Below are positions 53,454 through 60,677 of a DNA stretch of 64,000 bases, piece after piece (within the stretch, counting starts at the first letter, position 1; each line of letters starts with the position of its first letter). Source of the stretch: Paracoccus litorisediminis (GTDB lineage Bacteria; Pseudomonadota; Alphaproteobacteria; Rhodobacterales; Rhodobacteraceae). Where the stretch lies: contig NZ_WMIG01000009.1 of NCBI RefSeq assembly GCF_009711205.1, positions 1-64,000 on the forward strand. The letters are read 5' to 3'. The position numbers and the translations under genes were made by a program. The notes beneath the pieces were generated by a model. It was not told the DNA's origin. It saw only the letters and a program-made list of their open reading frames with translations, and did no database searches.

Positions 53454-54076
53454 GCTGCGATCTCCTCGGCGGTTTCAGCCTGACGGCGCAATGCTTCAAG
53501 CGCGGCGGACACGCGGTCCAGCGTCGCTGTATCGGCACCGTTGGCGGCAAGGGCATGCAGGTTGCACTGATCGTCCGGCAACGGCTGGATCAGGACGACA
53601 ACCGCGCAGCCACCAAGTTCGCCGCGCAGGTCAAGCCCCGTGCCACCAAAGGCCGCGGCAACGGTCTCGGGCCGGGCCGACAGGCGCAGGGTGCGCAAGG
53701 GTGAAAAGCCGGCCAACCCGGGCGGCGGAGCCTCGGGTTCGGCATCCTTCTGGGCAACCCAGACGACGCCGTCGCTTTCGGTCACGGCAAAAACCGGAAC
53801 CTTGATCGCGTCAGGCGGCGTGAGTTCGGGATGGGCCGGGATGCGGTGGCACTGGCCACCGTCGCCGTAACGCCAGCCGTGGTAGATGCAGGAAAGAAAT
53901 TCGCCGCGAACGAAACCATGCGACAGGCGCATGCCGCGATGGGGGCAGCGATCCGACCAGGCGGCAATGCGCCCCGAGGCGCTGCGCCAGATCACGATGT
54001 CCTTGTCGCCCAGCTGTCCGGGCGCGGCGCTGCCTGAGGGAATGTCCTGGGATAGCGCGGCAGGGGTCCAGTTCAT
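53450..54076 (-). CDS. Rieske [2Fe-2S] protein with vestigial oxygenase tail (electron-donor subunit)
   Basis: A 208-residue protein. The Rieske domain fills about residues 12-110, with ligands C44, H46 in CPHRGMRLSHG and C63, H66 in CIYHGWRY. Residues about 125-205 (LRLSARPETVAAAF; VVVLIQPLPDDQCNLHAL; then a helix ending LEALRRQAE) resemble pieces of an oxygenase catalytic domain in the right order, but the D-x2-H-x4-H motif is absent. It is the first gene of the cluster, 63 bases after a strong palindrome. It most likely feeds electrons to the catalytic subunit encoded next; no flavin reductase gene is in the window. Confidence 0.9.
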   Translation of the reverse strand: MNWTPAALSQDIPSGSAAPGQLGDKDIVIWRSASGRIAAWSDRCPHRGMRLSHGFVRGEFLSCIYHGWRYGDGGQCHRIPAHPELTPPDAIKVPVFAVTESDGVVWVAQKDAEPEAPPPGLAGFSPLRTLRLSARPETVAAAFGGTGLDLRGELGGCAVVVLIQPLPDDQCNLHALAANGADTATLDRVSAALEALRRQAETAEEIAA

Positions 54077-54138
54077 GGCACTCTAACTTATTGCGTGTTG
54101 AACAGGGCGCCTCTCATCACAATGACGCAAGAAAGGCC

Positions 54139-54163
54139 ATGACAAACTGTCGCAGTTTGTCAT
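54139..54163. promoter_or_regulatory. Perfect inverted repeat upstream of the Rieske/purine operon
   Basis: ATGACAAACTG (54139-54149) and CAGTTTGTCAT (54153-54163) are perfect 11-base arms separated by TCG. The element lies 63 bases upstream of the first operon gene on the minus strand, where a promoter is expected, and TTGTCA within it could be part of a -35 region. It has the size and symmetry of a dimeric repressor operator. No regulator gene is adjacent. Confidence 0.7.
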
Positions 54164-54230
54164 TAATTCTGTGATGCCTCGCGACGAGTTGCGCAATAAT
54201 TGGGCAGACCACCCGCGAAGCGTGTCCCGG

Positions 54231-54464
54231 TTACGCCGCCTCGCGCGTGACGGATTCGACCCAGACATCGATCGGTCCCAGCAGGCAGGCCATCTCCATC
54301 GCGTCCAGAAGCGCGGGCGGCCCGTCCACGGTGACCAGCACCGCATCCGCATCGGCCCGGCCAATCTGCGCCGAGATGCCGATACGCCGAGCGTGACCTT
54401 GCAGCCAGCGCTGAAAGCCCGGAGCCGAAAGCTCACCCTCGATCAGAAATCGTTCCGACGACAT
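54231..54464 (-). CDS. Acylphosphatase-like small protein with altered active site
   Basis: A 77-residue protein from ATG 54464, with GAGGGGAT upstream; the four-codon longer start lacks a ribosome site. The sequence RFLIEGELSAPGFQRWLQGH aligns with the acylphosphatase motif (G-x-V-Q-G-V-G-F-R), but the catalytic Arg is Gln and the later Asn is not evident. The remainder fits the small alpha/beta fold. It may no longer hydrolyse acyl phosphates. Expressed alone between the Rieske cluster and the DUF481 gene. Family call by eye. Confidence 0.6.
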   Translation of the reverse strand: MSSERFLIEGELSAPGFQRWLQGHARRIGISAQIGRADADAVLVTVDGPPALLDAMEMACLLGPIDVWVESVTREAA

Positions 54465-54476
54465 ATCCCCTCGCAA

Positions 54477-55032
54477 ACCGATGCGCCCGCAGACGCCTGC
54501 CCGCCCCTATCATGCAAAAGACGGATCGTTCCAGTTCCGATCTGGCCATGCCGGAGGGCGCTGGAAGGGTGGCACAAATGCCCGGATCGACCGTGGCAAC
54601 ACAACTTGGCCGCGTCCGGTTCCAGATCGCCCCCTGCCTTTCATGAAAAATTGTGTTCCTGGCGCAACAATCATGGCGCTTATGCAACGCCACCCCGATG
54701 CCTAATCACGCATCACTGCGGAACTCGCCGCGCGGTTGTTTCAATCAACACACAAAGCGTGAACATCGCTGTTAATCATAATTAACCGGAATCAAAAAAT
54801 ATTTCATGTAATACATTAGTAAACTAAATGGTTTCATCACGAAATCGCGCGCGCCATTTTCCGCTGATGCAGAAATGACGCGCAATTTTCACGTTTTCGA
54901 GAGATATGCGGAATTTCGCCCAAGCCTTTATGCGACCCTCCCTCAGGTCTAATTCTGTCCCAGCAGAGATGCTCGTGGTTAATGAAACAGGCACCACGGA
55001 CACGAACACGGTTCAGAAAAAGGACTGAGACG
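54477..55032. other. Intergenic region with AT-rich promoter stretch for the DUF481 gene
   Basis: About 555 bases. From about 54740 to 54850 the sequence is markedly AT-rich (TTAATCATAATTAACC, AATATTTCATGTAATAC), unlike its surroundings, and probably holds promoter elements for the outer-membrane protein gene. No gene is recognised. Confidence 0.45.
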
Positions 55033-55953
55033 ATGAAAGCACTTGCTTATCTCGCTGGCGCAACCGCCATGGCCATGGCCTTTACCTCGCCCGCCTTTGC
55101 ACAGTCGGAGATCGCCACCGGCGCCAATGCAACCGGCATTTCGGATGTTCACGAGGGCATGAAGGACGTTGAAGAAGCCGTCCGCGATGATTTCGACCGC
55201 TCCGCTGACGCGCAGCGTTTTGGCCCCCCCGAACGGCAGGAAGGCGTCTACGGCTCGGTCGCGCTAAGCTATGTCGGCCGCTCCGGCAATTCCGAGAACC
55301 AGGATTTCAGCCTGTCGGGCCGTTTGTCCAGCAATGCGGGCGCGTTCTCGCAATCGGTCGGCATCCTGCTTGAATATGGCGAGGATAATAGCGGCACCAC
55401 CGATACCGAAAAAACCTCGACCATTTATGAGGGGCTCTACAATATCAATGACCGCTTCTATGGTTTTGCCCTTGGTCGCCTGACGACCGATGCGCTGGCC
55501 GATGATCCGGTGAGCCTTGACGAGGGTGACTCCTTCGAAGATCTCGATGGTCGGATGAAACGGGATGCCTATTTCGGCTTCGGTCCGGGCTACCGCATCA
55601 TCAATAACGACACCACCGCATGGCGTGTTCAGGCGGCTGTCGGTATTCGCTACACCAAGCAGGTCAACGTGATCGATCCGGTCGCCGAAACTCTGGAAAC
55701 CGACTCGGATACCGGCGTCGGCTACCTGGTGTCGTCGCGCTTCTACCACCGCTTCAACGAAACGGTGTTCCTGACCAACGACACCGACTACCTGACCTCG
55801 GACGCGAACGACACCGCAACCAACGAACTGGGTGTGAACTTCAAGATGTCGGACGCTTTCGCGACCCGGATCTCGTACAAGACCGAATATGTGTCGGATC
55901 GTGCGATCCGCACCGACAACACGCTGGGCGTGTCGCTGGTCTACGGGTTCTAA
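55033..55953 (+). CDS. DUF481 outer-membrane beta-barrel protein
   Basis: A 306-residue protein from ATG 55033 with AAGGA upstream. A clear signal peptide (MKALAYLAGATAMAMAFTSP, cleaved at AFAQS). The mature protein is a DUF481 barrel: GVYGSVALSYVGRSGNSENQ, alternating strands with aromatic girdles, and a C-terminal TDNTLGVSLVYGF ending in Phe, the usual outer-membrane insertion signal. The family (YdiY-like) is linked to salt or acid stress, but the function is not established. Codon use is that of a well-expressed gene; a strong terminator follows. Confidence 0.9.
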   Translation: MKALAYLAGATAMAMAFTSPAFAQSEIATGANATGISDVHEGMKDVEEAVRDDFDRSADAQRFGPPERQEGVYGSVALSYVGRSGNSENQDFSLSGRLSSNAGAFSQSVGILLEYGEDNSGTTDTEKTSTIYEGLYNINDRFYGFALGRLTTDALADDPVSLDEGDSFEDLDGRMKRDAYFGFGPGYRIINNDTTAWRVQAAVGIRYTKQVNVIDPVAETLETDSDTGVGYLVSSRFYHRFNETVFLTNDTDYLTSDANDTATNELGVNFKMSDAFATRISYKTEYVSDRAIRTDNTLGVSLVYGF

Positions 55954-55985
55954 GTCCCGAAATTCCCTTCTCTCTACACCATCTG

Positions 55986-56011
55986 GGGCGGCCTTCGGGC
56001 CGTCCTTTTTT
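55986..56011 (+). terminator. Rho-independent terminator of the DUF481 gene
   Basis: GGGCGGCC-TTCG-GGCCGTCC followed by six T. The hairpin has one G-T wobble and a UUCG loop, 32 bases after the stop codon. A textbook intrinsic terminator. Confidence 0.92.
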
Positions 56012-56273
56012 GTCTGGGAAGGGTGGCGGGAACCGCTGCAACCGTGGCAGCGCAGGTTTCCCCGAAAGCCTGGATGTCCAGGTGGGGACCAGGTAACGAA
56101 ACCAGGGCCTCGTCAGAGCCAGCCCCCTCGGTGAAATTATAGGCCAGTGGAAAAAAAGGCCACACACGCGAAGAGCAGAAACCCGCCGCCCCCTAGATAG
56201 GCTGATGGCCGCGCCTTCGCAAGCCGGGCGGCGGAAGCTTGCAGGATGTTCGCGCTTGGTTCATGTTTGATCC

Positions 56274-56741
56274 ATGACCGATCCCGCCATCATCCCTGAC
56301 GATCTGCCCACTTCCCGACCAGGGCAAAGGCTGCAACGCGGCGTGGCGCGGATGCTGACGGCGCTGGGTCACGCGGCGCTGCCGGAGTTTGTGCCTGTGG
56401 GCGGCTTGCGGGTCGATGTGATCTCGATCTCGCCCAAGGGTGAAATCTGGGTGGTCGAATGCAAAAGCTGCCGGGCGGATTTCATCGGGGATCGCAAATG
56501 GCAGGGCTATCTGGATTACTGCGACCGCTTTTTCTGGGCGGTCGACACCGATTTCCCCGATGATCTGCTGCCCGAGGATTGCGGCCTGATCCGCGCCGAC
56601 AGTTGGGGGGCCGAACTGTTGCGCATGGCCCCCGAGGTTCGGCTGGCCGGAGCCCGGCGCAGCCGTATCCTGCGGGATATTGCTCGGGTCTCGACCGCGC
56701 GTCTGCTGGCGATGACCGACCCGATGGGGTTCAGCGCTTAG
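56274..56741 (+). CDS. mmcB: MmcB-family DNA repair protein
   Basis: A 155-residue protein typical of alphaproteobacterial MmcB: QRLQRGVARMLTALGHAALP, then VGGLRVDVISISPKGEIWVV followed by ECKSCRADFIGDRKWQGYLD, and CDRFFWAVDTDFPDDLLP. The D...ExK pattern resembles a PD-(D/E)XK nuclease core. In Caulobacter the gene belongs to the mitomycin-induced SOS set. Its 3' end overlaps the convergent DUF6324-like gene by 11 bases. I saw no clear LexA box by eye. Confidence 0.88.
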   Translation: MTDPAIIPDDLPTSRPGQRLQRGVARMLTALGHAALPEFVPVGGLRVDVISISPKGEIWVVECKSCRADFIGDRKWQGYLDYCDRFFWAVDTDFPDDLLPEDCGLIRADSWGAELLRMAPEVRLAGARRSRILRDIARVSTARLLAMTDPMGFSA

Positions 56742-56952
56742 GCTTCTTGCCCGGCTTGCCGCCCTGCCCCGCCATGTCGCGGGCGGCCTCTGCTGCGGCC
56801 AGCAGTTCTTCGGCGATTTCCTCGGCTTCCTCTGGATCGAAATCCAAAGGAAGGTCGACGCCCTCAGCCTCGATATAGATGCGGACCATGCCACGATCGG
56901 TCGGCCCGATCTGGATGTTCGCCGCAATTTCGCTTTCGCTGTTGATGCCCAT
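56731..56952 (-). CDS. Small conserved alphaproteobacterial protein (DUF6324-like)
   Basis: A 73-residue protein: MGINSESEIAANIQIGPTDR, VRIYIEAEGVDLPLDFDPEE, an acidic helix and a basic Lys/Gly tail (GKKPKR). It matches the pattern of a small conserved Rhodobacterales family, provisionally DUF6324. It converges with mmcB, overlapping by 11 bases. Function unknown. Confidence 0.7.
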   Translation of the reverse strand: MGINSESEIAANIQIGPTDRGMVRIYIEAEGVDLPLDFDPEEAEEIAEELLAAAEAARDMAGQGGKPGKKPKR

Positions 56953-57065
56953 GATCGGCCCTTCCGGCTTCTGTTGGTGGTGATGAAAAAATCCTTACAT
57001 CGGGTGAAGATTTCCGGCAAGTCGGGCTTGCATCCCCCGGAATCCGGTTATAGTAGAGCGCCAGT

Positions 57066-57142
57066 GCCGCTTTAGCTCAGTTGGTTAGAGCGCTAGATTG
57101 TGGATCTAGAGGTCCCCCGTTCGAGCCGGGGAAGCGGTACCA
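57066..57142 (+). tRNA. tRNA-His (anticodon GTG), CCA encoded
   Basis: A complete cloverleaf: acceptor GCCGCTT/AAGCGGT, D arm GCTC/GAGC, anticodon stem CTAGA/TCTAG with loop TTGTGGA (anticodon GTG), T arm CCCCG/CGGGG, A73 and CCA. There is A73 instead of C73 and no sign of the encoded G-1 usual in other bacteria, the known alphaproteobacterial form of tRNA-His. Confidence 0.97.
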
Positions 57143-57324
57143 TCCTTCTCCTTGAAATCGTTGATGTTTGGCGGCGACCGACGCCATGGCCTGCTGTCTG
57201 GCGGGCCGTTTGCGATTCTGACGCATCGCGCCGCTTCCTCCTTCCGGACGTTGCGCCAAATGCAAATGCGGCGGACCTTTCAGCCCGCCGCATGCTTGTT
57301 CCTGATGTCCCGTCGCGCCCGGTG

Positions 57325-57951
57325 TCAGAACAGCGCGATCTTCAGCATATGTCCGTTGCTGTGCAGCCAGTTGATGACCTCGGCCAGCGGCAGCGCGGTA
57401 AGGAAAACCAGCGCATCGAACAGGTTCCGGCGCAGCGTATCGGTGCGGAAGGTGACCTCGCGGCGGGTATGGAATCCCGACAGGCGTGGCAGGATCATCG
57501 GAACCTGCGACTGATACTCGGCATAGGCTTCGCCGAATTTGCCCCGCAGAAAACGCTCCTCGGCTCGCGCGGTTTGCGACAGCACCAGCAGCGCCGCGCC
57601 ACCAAAGCCGATCGCCAGCGTCAGGCTTTGCAGAAGCAACCCGAAGCCGACAACGCCAAGGGTCGAGAACAGGTAAAGCGGGTGGCGGCAAAGCGAATAG
57701 GGACCGTCCCGCATCACATCGGCATTCTTGCGACCGCCGATGTAAAGGATCGCCCAGAACCGTCCCAGCACCGCGGCAAAGACGCAAAGCGTGCCCGCCA
57801 GATGCAGGATCGCGGCCGGACCTTCGGACCATCGCGTGTACCCCCACAGCATTGGCAGCAGGGCCGCCACAAAGGCCAGCCGCAGTACGTTCAGCCGAAG
57901 CCGCTGATTGGCGGGGGCCACGCTTGGGATATTGTCAACGATCAGCGACAT
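57325..57951 (-). CDS. Isoprenylcysteine carboxyl methyltransferase-like membrane methyltransferase
   Basis: A 208-residue protein from ATG 57951 (MSLIVDNIPSVAPANQRLRL), with AAGGAAAC upstream. Four to five predicted membrane helices precede the conserved cofactor segment RDGPYSLCRHPLYLFSTLG near residue 100 and EERFLRGKFGEAYAEYQSQV near residue 150, the ICMT/PEMT signature (RHPxYLxxxL; EExxLxxxFGxxYxxY). Such bacterial proteins methylate lipids or unknown substrates. It starts close to the stop of the phosphatase gene and may be cotranscribed with the two-component genes. Confidence 0.85.
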   Translation of the reverse strand: MSLIVDNIPSVAPANQRLRLNVLRLAFVAALLPMLWGYTRWSEGPAAILHLAGTLCVFAAVLGRFWAILYIGGRKNADVMRDGPYSLCRHPLYLFSTLGVVGFGLLLQSLTLAIGFGGAALLVLSQTARAEERFLRGKFGEAYAEYQSQVPMILPRLSGFHTRREVTFRTDTLRRNLFDALVFLTALPLAEVINWLHSNGHMLKIALF

Positions 57952-57961
57952 CTTGTTTCCT

Positions 57962-58588
57962 TCAGCTTTCGAAACCGAACATCGGCTCGGCGGCATCCCA
58001 GCTTTGATCCATGGCCCATGCAGCGCTGACCGGCAGCCCGACATGACCGAAACGGAAGGAAAGCTGGCCCTCGGCCAGATGTTCGCGCGCGCCTTGCGCG
58101 GCAAGGTAAAGTGCGGCGGCAAGGCCGGTACGGTCCGCCCCCGCCTTGCAATGGATCAGGACAGGTTTCGGCAGGCTTGCGATCAGCGCGACCAGTTCGG
58201 CGGCGCGGGCCGGATCAAGCTGTTCGCTGTCCTTCATGGCGAAATCGGCATGGGTCAGGCCAAGGCGGCGCGCGGTTGCAACCTCGGTGTCGTACCATGC
58301 CGCGTCCGAGGCACCGCGCAGGTTGATGACGCTGCGCAAGCCGTGGGCCTTGCTCCAATCTTGCAGCTTCAGCGCATCCGGCTGGGCCGAGCGGTAAAGC
58401 TCTCCGGCGATGACCGGGTGGAAGTTCCCACTGGATTGCAGCCAAGCCGCCCAGCCCGATGCCCCGGCAACGCAAAGCACCGCCCCTAAAAGGAGCGGTC
58501 GCAAAAGCCGTTTCAGGCCAACCCTACCGAATGGGGTGCGGGTGAGCGGCCGGTTAGCCGGATTGGGAACAGGCATCAAATCTTCCAT
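57962..58588 (-). CDS. Membrane-anchored dual-specificity/tyrosine phosphatase-like protein
   Basis: A 208-residue protein; possible starts at GTG 58594, ATG 58588 and ATG 58576 (best ribosome site GGAAG before the last). One N-terminal transmembrane helix (RLLRPLLLGAVLCVAGASGW) is followed by a DSP domain with GLRSVINLRGAS and the catalytic P-loop LIHCKAGADRTGLAAAL (C-x5-R). The active site probably faces the periplasm. Proteins of this type in alphaproteobacteria act on phospholipids or proteins. It precedes the membrane methyltransferase and follows the sensor kinase, suggesting an envelope-modification unit. Confidence 0.85.
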   Translation of the reverse strand: MEDLMPVPNPANRPLTRTPFGRVGLKRLLRPLLLGAVLCVAGASGWAAWLQSSGNFHPVIAGELYRSAQPDALKLQDWSKAHGLRSVINLRGASDAAWYDTEVATARRLGLTHADFAMKDSEQLDPARAAELVALIASLPKPVLIHCKAGADRTGLAAALYLAAQGAREHLAEGQLSFRFGHVGLPVSAAWAMDQSWDAAEPMFGFES

Positions 58589-58633
58589 CGTCACACGATG
58601 GAGCGCTTCTGCCCGACGATTCTTACCGCAACC

Positions 58634-59950
58634 TTACGGCTGGGCGGGTGGAAGCTGGATGCGGGCCTGAAATCCGCCATCGCGGTCCGGCACGGGCGAG
58701 GCCAGTTCCAGCGCCGTCCCGGCCTGTCGCGCAATCTGGCTGACGATATGCAGGCCCAAGCCAAAGCCACCGCCCTTGCGATGCGAGAACCTTTTCCCCA
58801 TCTGCGCCAATTGTTCAGCGGGCAGGACCGGACCGGGATTGCTGATCGAGAGCAGGCCTTGATCGTTCAGGCTGACCTCGACCCGGCTGTCGGGCGGGCT
58901 GTGCTGCAAGGCGTTCTCGATCAGGTTTCCGGCGACAATCGCCAGCGCATCGGCATCCATCACCGTCCAGACCGGTCCTTGCGCCACCGACAGCGCCAAC
59001 CTGTCGGCGTCGCGGCCAATCTCGCGGAGCACATGCGGCAGAAGTGCGGCGGCATCGACGCGCTCTTCGCCCAGACCGATCCCGGATTCGGCCCGCGCCA
59101 GCTGCAGCAGCCGCGCGACCAGCCGCGCCATACGGCGCAGCGCCGTCTCGACCGAGGCGATGCGGGCGGATGCGGCGGGGTCGCCGGTTTCCTGCGCCAG
59201 CCGCTGCACCTGCGCCAGCGCCACCGCAACCGGCGTGCGCAGCTCATGCGCGGCATTGGTGGCAAAGGCGCGCTCTCCATCCAGCGCCTGCGACACCCGC
59301 GCCATGAACCCGTTCAGCGTGGTCACGATCTGGGCCAGTTCGGCGGGATGGGCGTCGGCATCCATCGGCTCCAGCCGCAGCCCGTCGCGCTGCGCCATTT
59401 CGGCACGCAGATCCTCGACCGGACGCAGGGCCAGCCGGGACACCCAGCCACCCGCCAGCCACCCCAAGGGCAGCAACGCCAGCATCGGCAGCAGGAAGGC
59501 CAGAAAGCTTTCGCGCCAAGCCTCGCGCCGTTCGGCCAGAGGATCGGCCAGCTGCAATGCCATATCCTGCGCCGTGTATTTGGTCGTGTAGACCGTATGG
59601 GTCAGCGTCCGCTTGACCTTGCCGGGCCGGGGCGTGTCAGGAAATTGCGCGGCCTCGGACATCGGGGATGCGGCCAGCACGCGGCCCTGACGGTCGATCA
59701 GCCGCCAGACCAATGCTTCATTGGGATCGTCGTGAGCCGAGGACATCTGGGCCGAGGCCCGGGCCGCGTCACTGGCCAGCGTTGGCAGCAGCGCCTCGGC
59801 CGAGGTGATCAGGATCTGGTCGTATAGCTCGTCCTGCTCATGATGCAGGATCAGCGCCATCGCTGCGATAGCGACCACCCAGGCCGCCGCCAGCACGGCG
59901 CTGATCAGCAGCGCCAGCCGCCGCGCCAATGTCGGACGACGCGGCGTCAC
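58634..59950 (-). CDS. Sensor histidine kinase (QseC/PmrB type)
   Basis: A 438-residue protein: two membrane helices (about residues 11-32 and 168-190) flank a periplasmic sensor, then a HAMP-like linker (LRPVEDLRAEMAQRDGLRLE). The H-box reads FATNAAHELRTPVAVALAQV. The ATPase domain has NLIENALQHSPPDSRV (N box) and GGGFGLGLHIVSQIARQAG (G2). It overlaps the response regulator gene by four bases. Stimulus unknown; this class often senses cations, pH or envelope stress. Confidence 0.95.
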   Translation of the reverse strand: MTPRRPTLARRLALLISAVLAAAWVVAIAAMALILHHEQDELYDQILITSAEALLPTLASDAARASAQMSSAHDDPNEALVWRLIDRQGRVLAASPMSEAAQFPDTPRPGKVKRTLTHTVYTTKYTAQDMALQLADPLAERREAWRESFLAFLLPMLALLPLGWLAGGWVSRLALRPVEDLRAEMAQRDGLRLEPMDADAHPAELAQIVTTLNGFMARVSQALDGERAFATNAAHELRTPVAVALAQVQRLAQETGDPAASARIASVETALRRMARLVARLLQLARAESGIGLGEERVDAAALLPHVLREIGRDADRLALSVAQGPVWTVMDADALAIVAGNLIENALQHSPPDSRVEVSLNDQGLLSISNPGPVLPAEQLAQMGKRFSHRKGGGFGLGLHIVSQIARQAGTALELASPVPDRDGGFQARIQLPPAQP

Positions 59951-60606
59951 GCCTGTCCCATCCGGTAGCCCATGCCGCGCACGGTCTCGACCACGGCACG
60001 GCCCAACTTGGCGCGCAGGCGGCTGATATGGGCCTCGATCGCATTGCTTTCGACTTCGGCCCCGAATTCATACAGCGTGTCCTCAAGCTCCTGTCGGCTG
60101 ACGATCACGCCGGGACGACGGCTCAGGCGTTCGAGCAGCGCCCATTCACGCGCGGTCAGGTGGATGGTGACATCCTCCAGCAGGGCCTGCTTGCGTTCGG
60201 GCAGCAGTCGAAGCGGGCCAAAGCGTCGTTCGGGTTCGGCGCGGCCATCGCTGCGGCGGCGGATGGCGGCGATGCGCGCCAGCATCTCGTCAAGGTCATA
60301 GGGCTTGACCAGATAGTCGTCCGCGCCCGCCTGAAGCCCGGCGATGCGTTCGGTGATGCGGTCGCGGGCGGTGGCAATCAGGACCGGCGTGGCGTCGCCC
60401 CGTTGCCGCAGCCAGCGCAGCAGCGCCAGCCCGTCCCCGTCGGGCAGTTGCAGGTCCAGCAGGATCAGGTCAAAGCCCGTGCCCTGCAGCGCCGCCTCGG
60501 CCAGATCGCGGCTGACGGCAATGTCGACGGCATGGCCCGCGGCGCAAAGATGGTCGCGGACGGCAGTGGCCAGATCGGCCTCGTCCTCAATCACTAGCAG
60601 GCGCAT
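59947..60606 (-). CDS. OmpR-family response regulator
   Basis: A 219-residue protein: receiver domain with IEDEADLATAVRDHL at the start, phospho-acceptor D51 in LILLDLQLPDG, the switch T and K in ATARD and YLVKPYDLDE, then a winged helix (LTAREWALLERLSRRPGVIV; SNAIEAHISRLRAKLG; GMGYRMG). It is the partner of the overlapping kinase gene. Targets may include the phosphatase and methyltransferase downstream, by position only. Confidence 0.95.
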   Translation of the reverse strand: MRLLVIEDEADLATAVRDHLCAAGHAVDIAVSRDLAEAALQGTGFDLILLDLQLPDGDGLALLRWLRQRGDATPVLIATARDRITERIAGLQAGADDYLVKPYDLDEMLARIAAIRRRSDGRAEPERRFGPLRLLPERKQALLEDVTIHLTAREWALLERLSRRPGVIVSRQELEDTLYEFGAEVESNAIEAHISRLRAKLGRAVVETVRGMGYRMGQA

Positions 60607-60677
60607 CCCGTCCCCAATCCGATCCCTGGCCGCATTCGGCCATCATGCCGCTTGCTTTGCAATCTATCGCGGCGCGG

